Shown piece by piece: positions 63,315 through 64,000 of a stretch of DNA of 64,000 nucleotides. A program made the translations under genes and the position numbers. The DNA is from Paraburkholderia megapolitana (GTDB lineage Bacteria > Pseudomonadota > Gammaproteobacteria > Burkholderiales > Burkholderiaceae): positions 372,001-436,000 of the forward strand of contig NZ_CP041743.1 in NCBI RefSeq assembly GCF_007556815.1, given 5' to 3'. Below the pieces are notes generated by a model. That model worked only from the letters and a program-made list of their open reading frames with translations. It searched no databases and was not told the origin of the DNA. Positions within the stretch are counted from its first letter, which is position 1. Every line of letters begins with the position of its first letter.

Positions 63315-64000
63315 ATGAATTCCGCCATCGATTTCGATGCAACAACGCCCGCTGTGATGAAGATCCACGACTGGCCCACCGGCCCTTATCCGGCTCGCGT
63401 GCGTATAGCGTTAGCCGAGAAGAAGCTGCAATCGCAGGTTCGGTTCGTGACAGTCAATCTTCCGCAAGGCGAGCACAAGAAGCCCCAGTTTTTGCTCAAG
63501 AACTACTCAGGCACGCTGCCGGTACTCGAGCTCGACGATGGAACTTTCATTGCCGAATGCACGGCGATTACCGAATACCTCGATGCGCTCGACGGCACGC
63601 CGACGCTGACCGGCCGAACGCCGCGCGAGAGGGGCTTGATCCACATGATGAGCAAGCGCGCCGAACTGGAACTGCTCGACGCCATTAGCGTCTACTTCCA
63701 TCACGCAACCCCAGGTCTTGGACCCGAGGTCGAGATTTATCAGAACGCCGAGTGGGGATTCCGTCAGCGCGATAAAGCGCTGAGGGGGATGCACTATTTC
63801 GACAGCGTTCTAAGAAAGCAACCGTTCGTCGCCGGTGCGGTTTTCTCGATGGCCGACATCACGGTTATCGGCGGTCTGATCTTTGCGGGGCTCGTGAATT
63901 TGCCGGTACCCGACGAATGCGAAGCGCTTCAAGCCTGGTACGCAAGAATGCAGGAGCGTCCCAGCGTAAAGAACCGCGTGACGATGTCGGAGCCGGCGCA
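63315..64000 (+). CDS. Glutathione S-transferase (3' end outside the window)
   Basis: At least 228 residues are visible. The thioredoxin-like N-terminal domain reads MKIHDWPTGPYPARVRIALAEK, with the glutathione-binding GTLPVLELDDGTFIAECTAITEYLD. The helical C-terminal domain includes FVAGAVFSMADITVIGGLIFAG. AAGGAT precedes the ATG at 63315. The frame is still open at the window end. It is probably a TetR-controlled detoxification enzyme. Confidence 0.88.
   Translation, partial: MNSAIDFDATTPAVMKIHDWPTGPYPARVRIALAEKKLQSQVRFVTVNLPQGEHKKPQFLLKNYSGTLPVLELDDGTFIAECTAITEYLDALDGTPTLTGRTPRERGLIHMMSKRAELELLDAISVYFHHATPGLGPEVEIYQNAEWGFRQRDKALRGMHYFDSVLRKQPFVAGAVFSMADITVIGGLIFAGLVNLPVPDECEALQAWYARMQERPSVKNRVTMSEPA

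Overview
This is a high-GC window from a Burkholderiales genome, most likely Paraburkholderia or a close relative. That placement is inferred from gene content: a complete llpE-ceoA-ceoB-opcM efflux operon with a divergent ceoR-type LysR regulator, beta-proteobacterial flhDC, a DUF4148 small secreted protein, and abundant accessory catabolism. I see no rRNA, tRNA, CRISPR array, transposase, prophage or replication origin.

Layout. (1) 1-4.4 kb: quinate/shikimate uptake and oxidation (TetR regulator, MFS carrier, NAD-type quinate/shikimate dehydrogenase, divergent porin). (2) 4.5-5.7 kb: small proteins. (3) 5.7-12.8 kb: trans-4-hydroxy-L-proline catabolism, with a PAS-AraC regulator, a three-subunit D-hydroxyproline dehydrogenase, an epimerase, a divergent DapA-family deaminase and an orphan LivJ-like binding protein. 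A 17-bp sequence is repeated in inverted orientation across the divergent promoter. (4) 12.9-15.2 kb: DHA2 drug exporter and DoxX protein. (5) 15.4-27.6 kb: a DeoR-type regulator and a nine-gene operon read as 2-deoxyribose uptake and breakdown (ABC transporter, PfkB kinase, FucU-like mutarotase, two-domain aldehyde dehydrogenase, DeoC). Two of its genes carry single-base frameshifts in G/C runs. (6) 27.7-29.9 kb: HigBA toxin-antitoxin, an acetyltransferase and a 2OG-Fe(II) oxygenase. (7) 30-31.5 kb: flhDC with a good sigma-70 promoter, a perfect palindrome at the expected start of transcription and a strong terminator. (8) 31.5-32.8 kb: mntH. (9) 32.9-38.3 kb: organosulfur acquisition (SfnB-like flavoprotein, Met-type ABC transporter, FMN monooxygenase). 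(10) 38.7-46.9 kb: ceo-type RND efflux. (11) 48-56.2 kb: nucleoside permease family protein, aldo-keto reductase, a MarR-isochorismatase-MFS operon, hydroxylase-like and acetyltransferase genes, and a beta-lactamase-fold hydrolase. (12) 56.3-62.3 kb: a biotin-dependent acyl-CoA carboxylase (alpha and beta) with an MFS exporter and an alpha-oxoamine synthase. This is the best candidate here for an undescribed small-molecule pathway. (13) 62.6-64 kb: TetR regulator and a divergent glutathione S-transferase cut by the window end.

Two inverted pairs of a dispersed intergenic repeat of about 0.3 kb (16.3-17.3 kb and 47.0-47.8 kb) each carry the same 32-bp perfect palindrome. All functional assignments rest on reading motifs and gene order; no database search was run.
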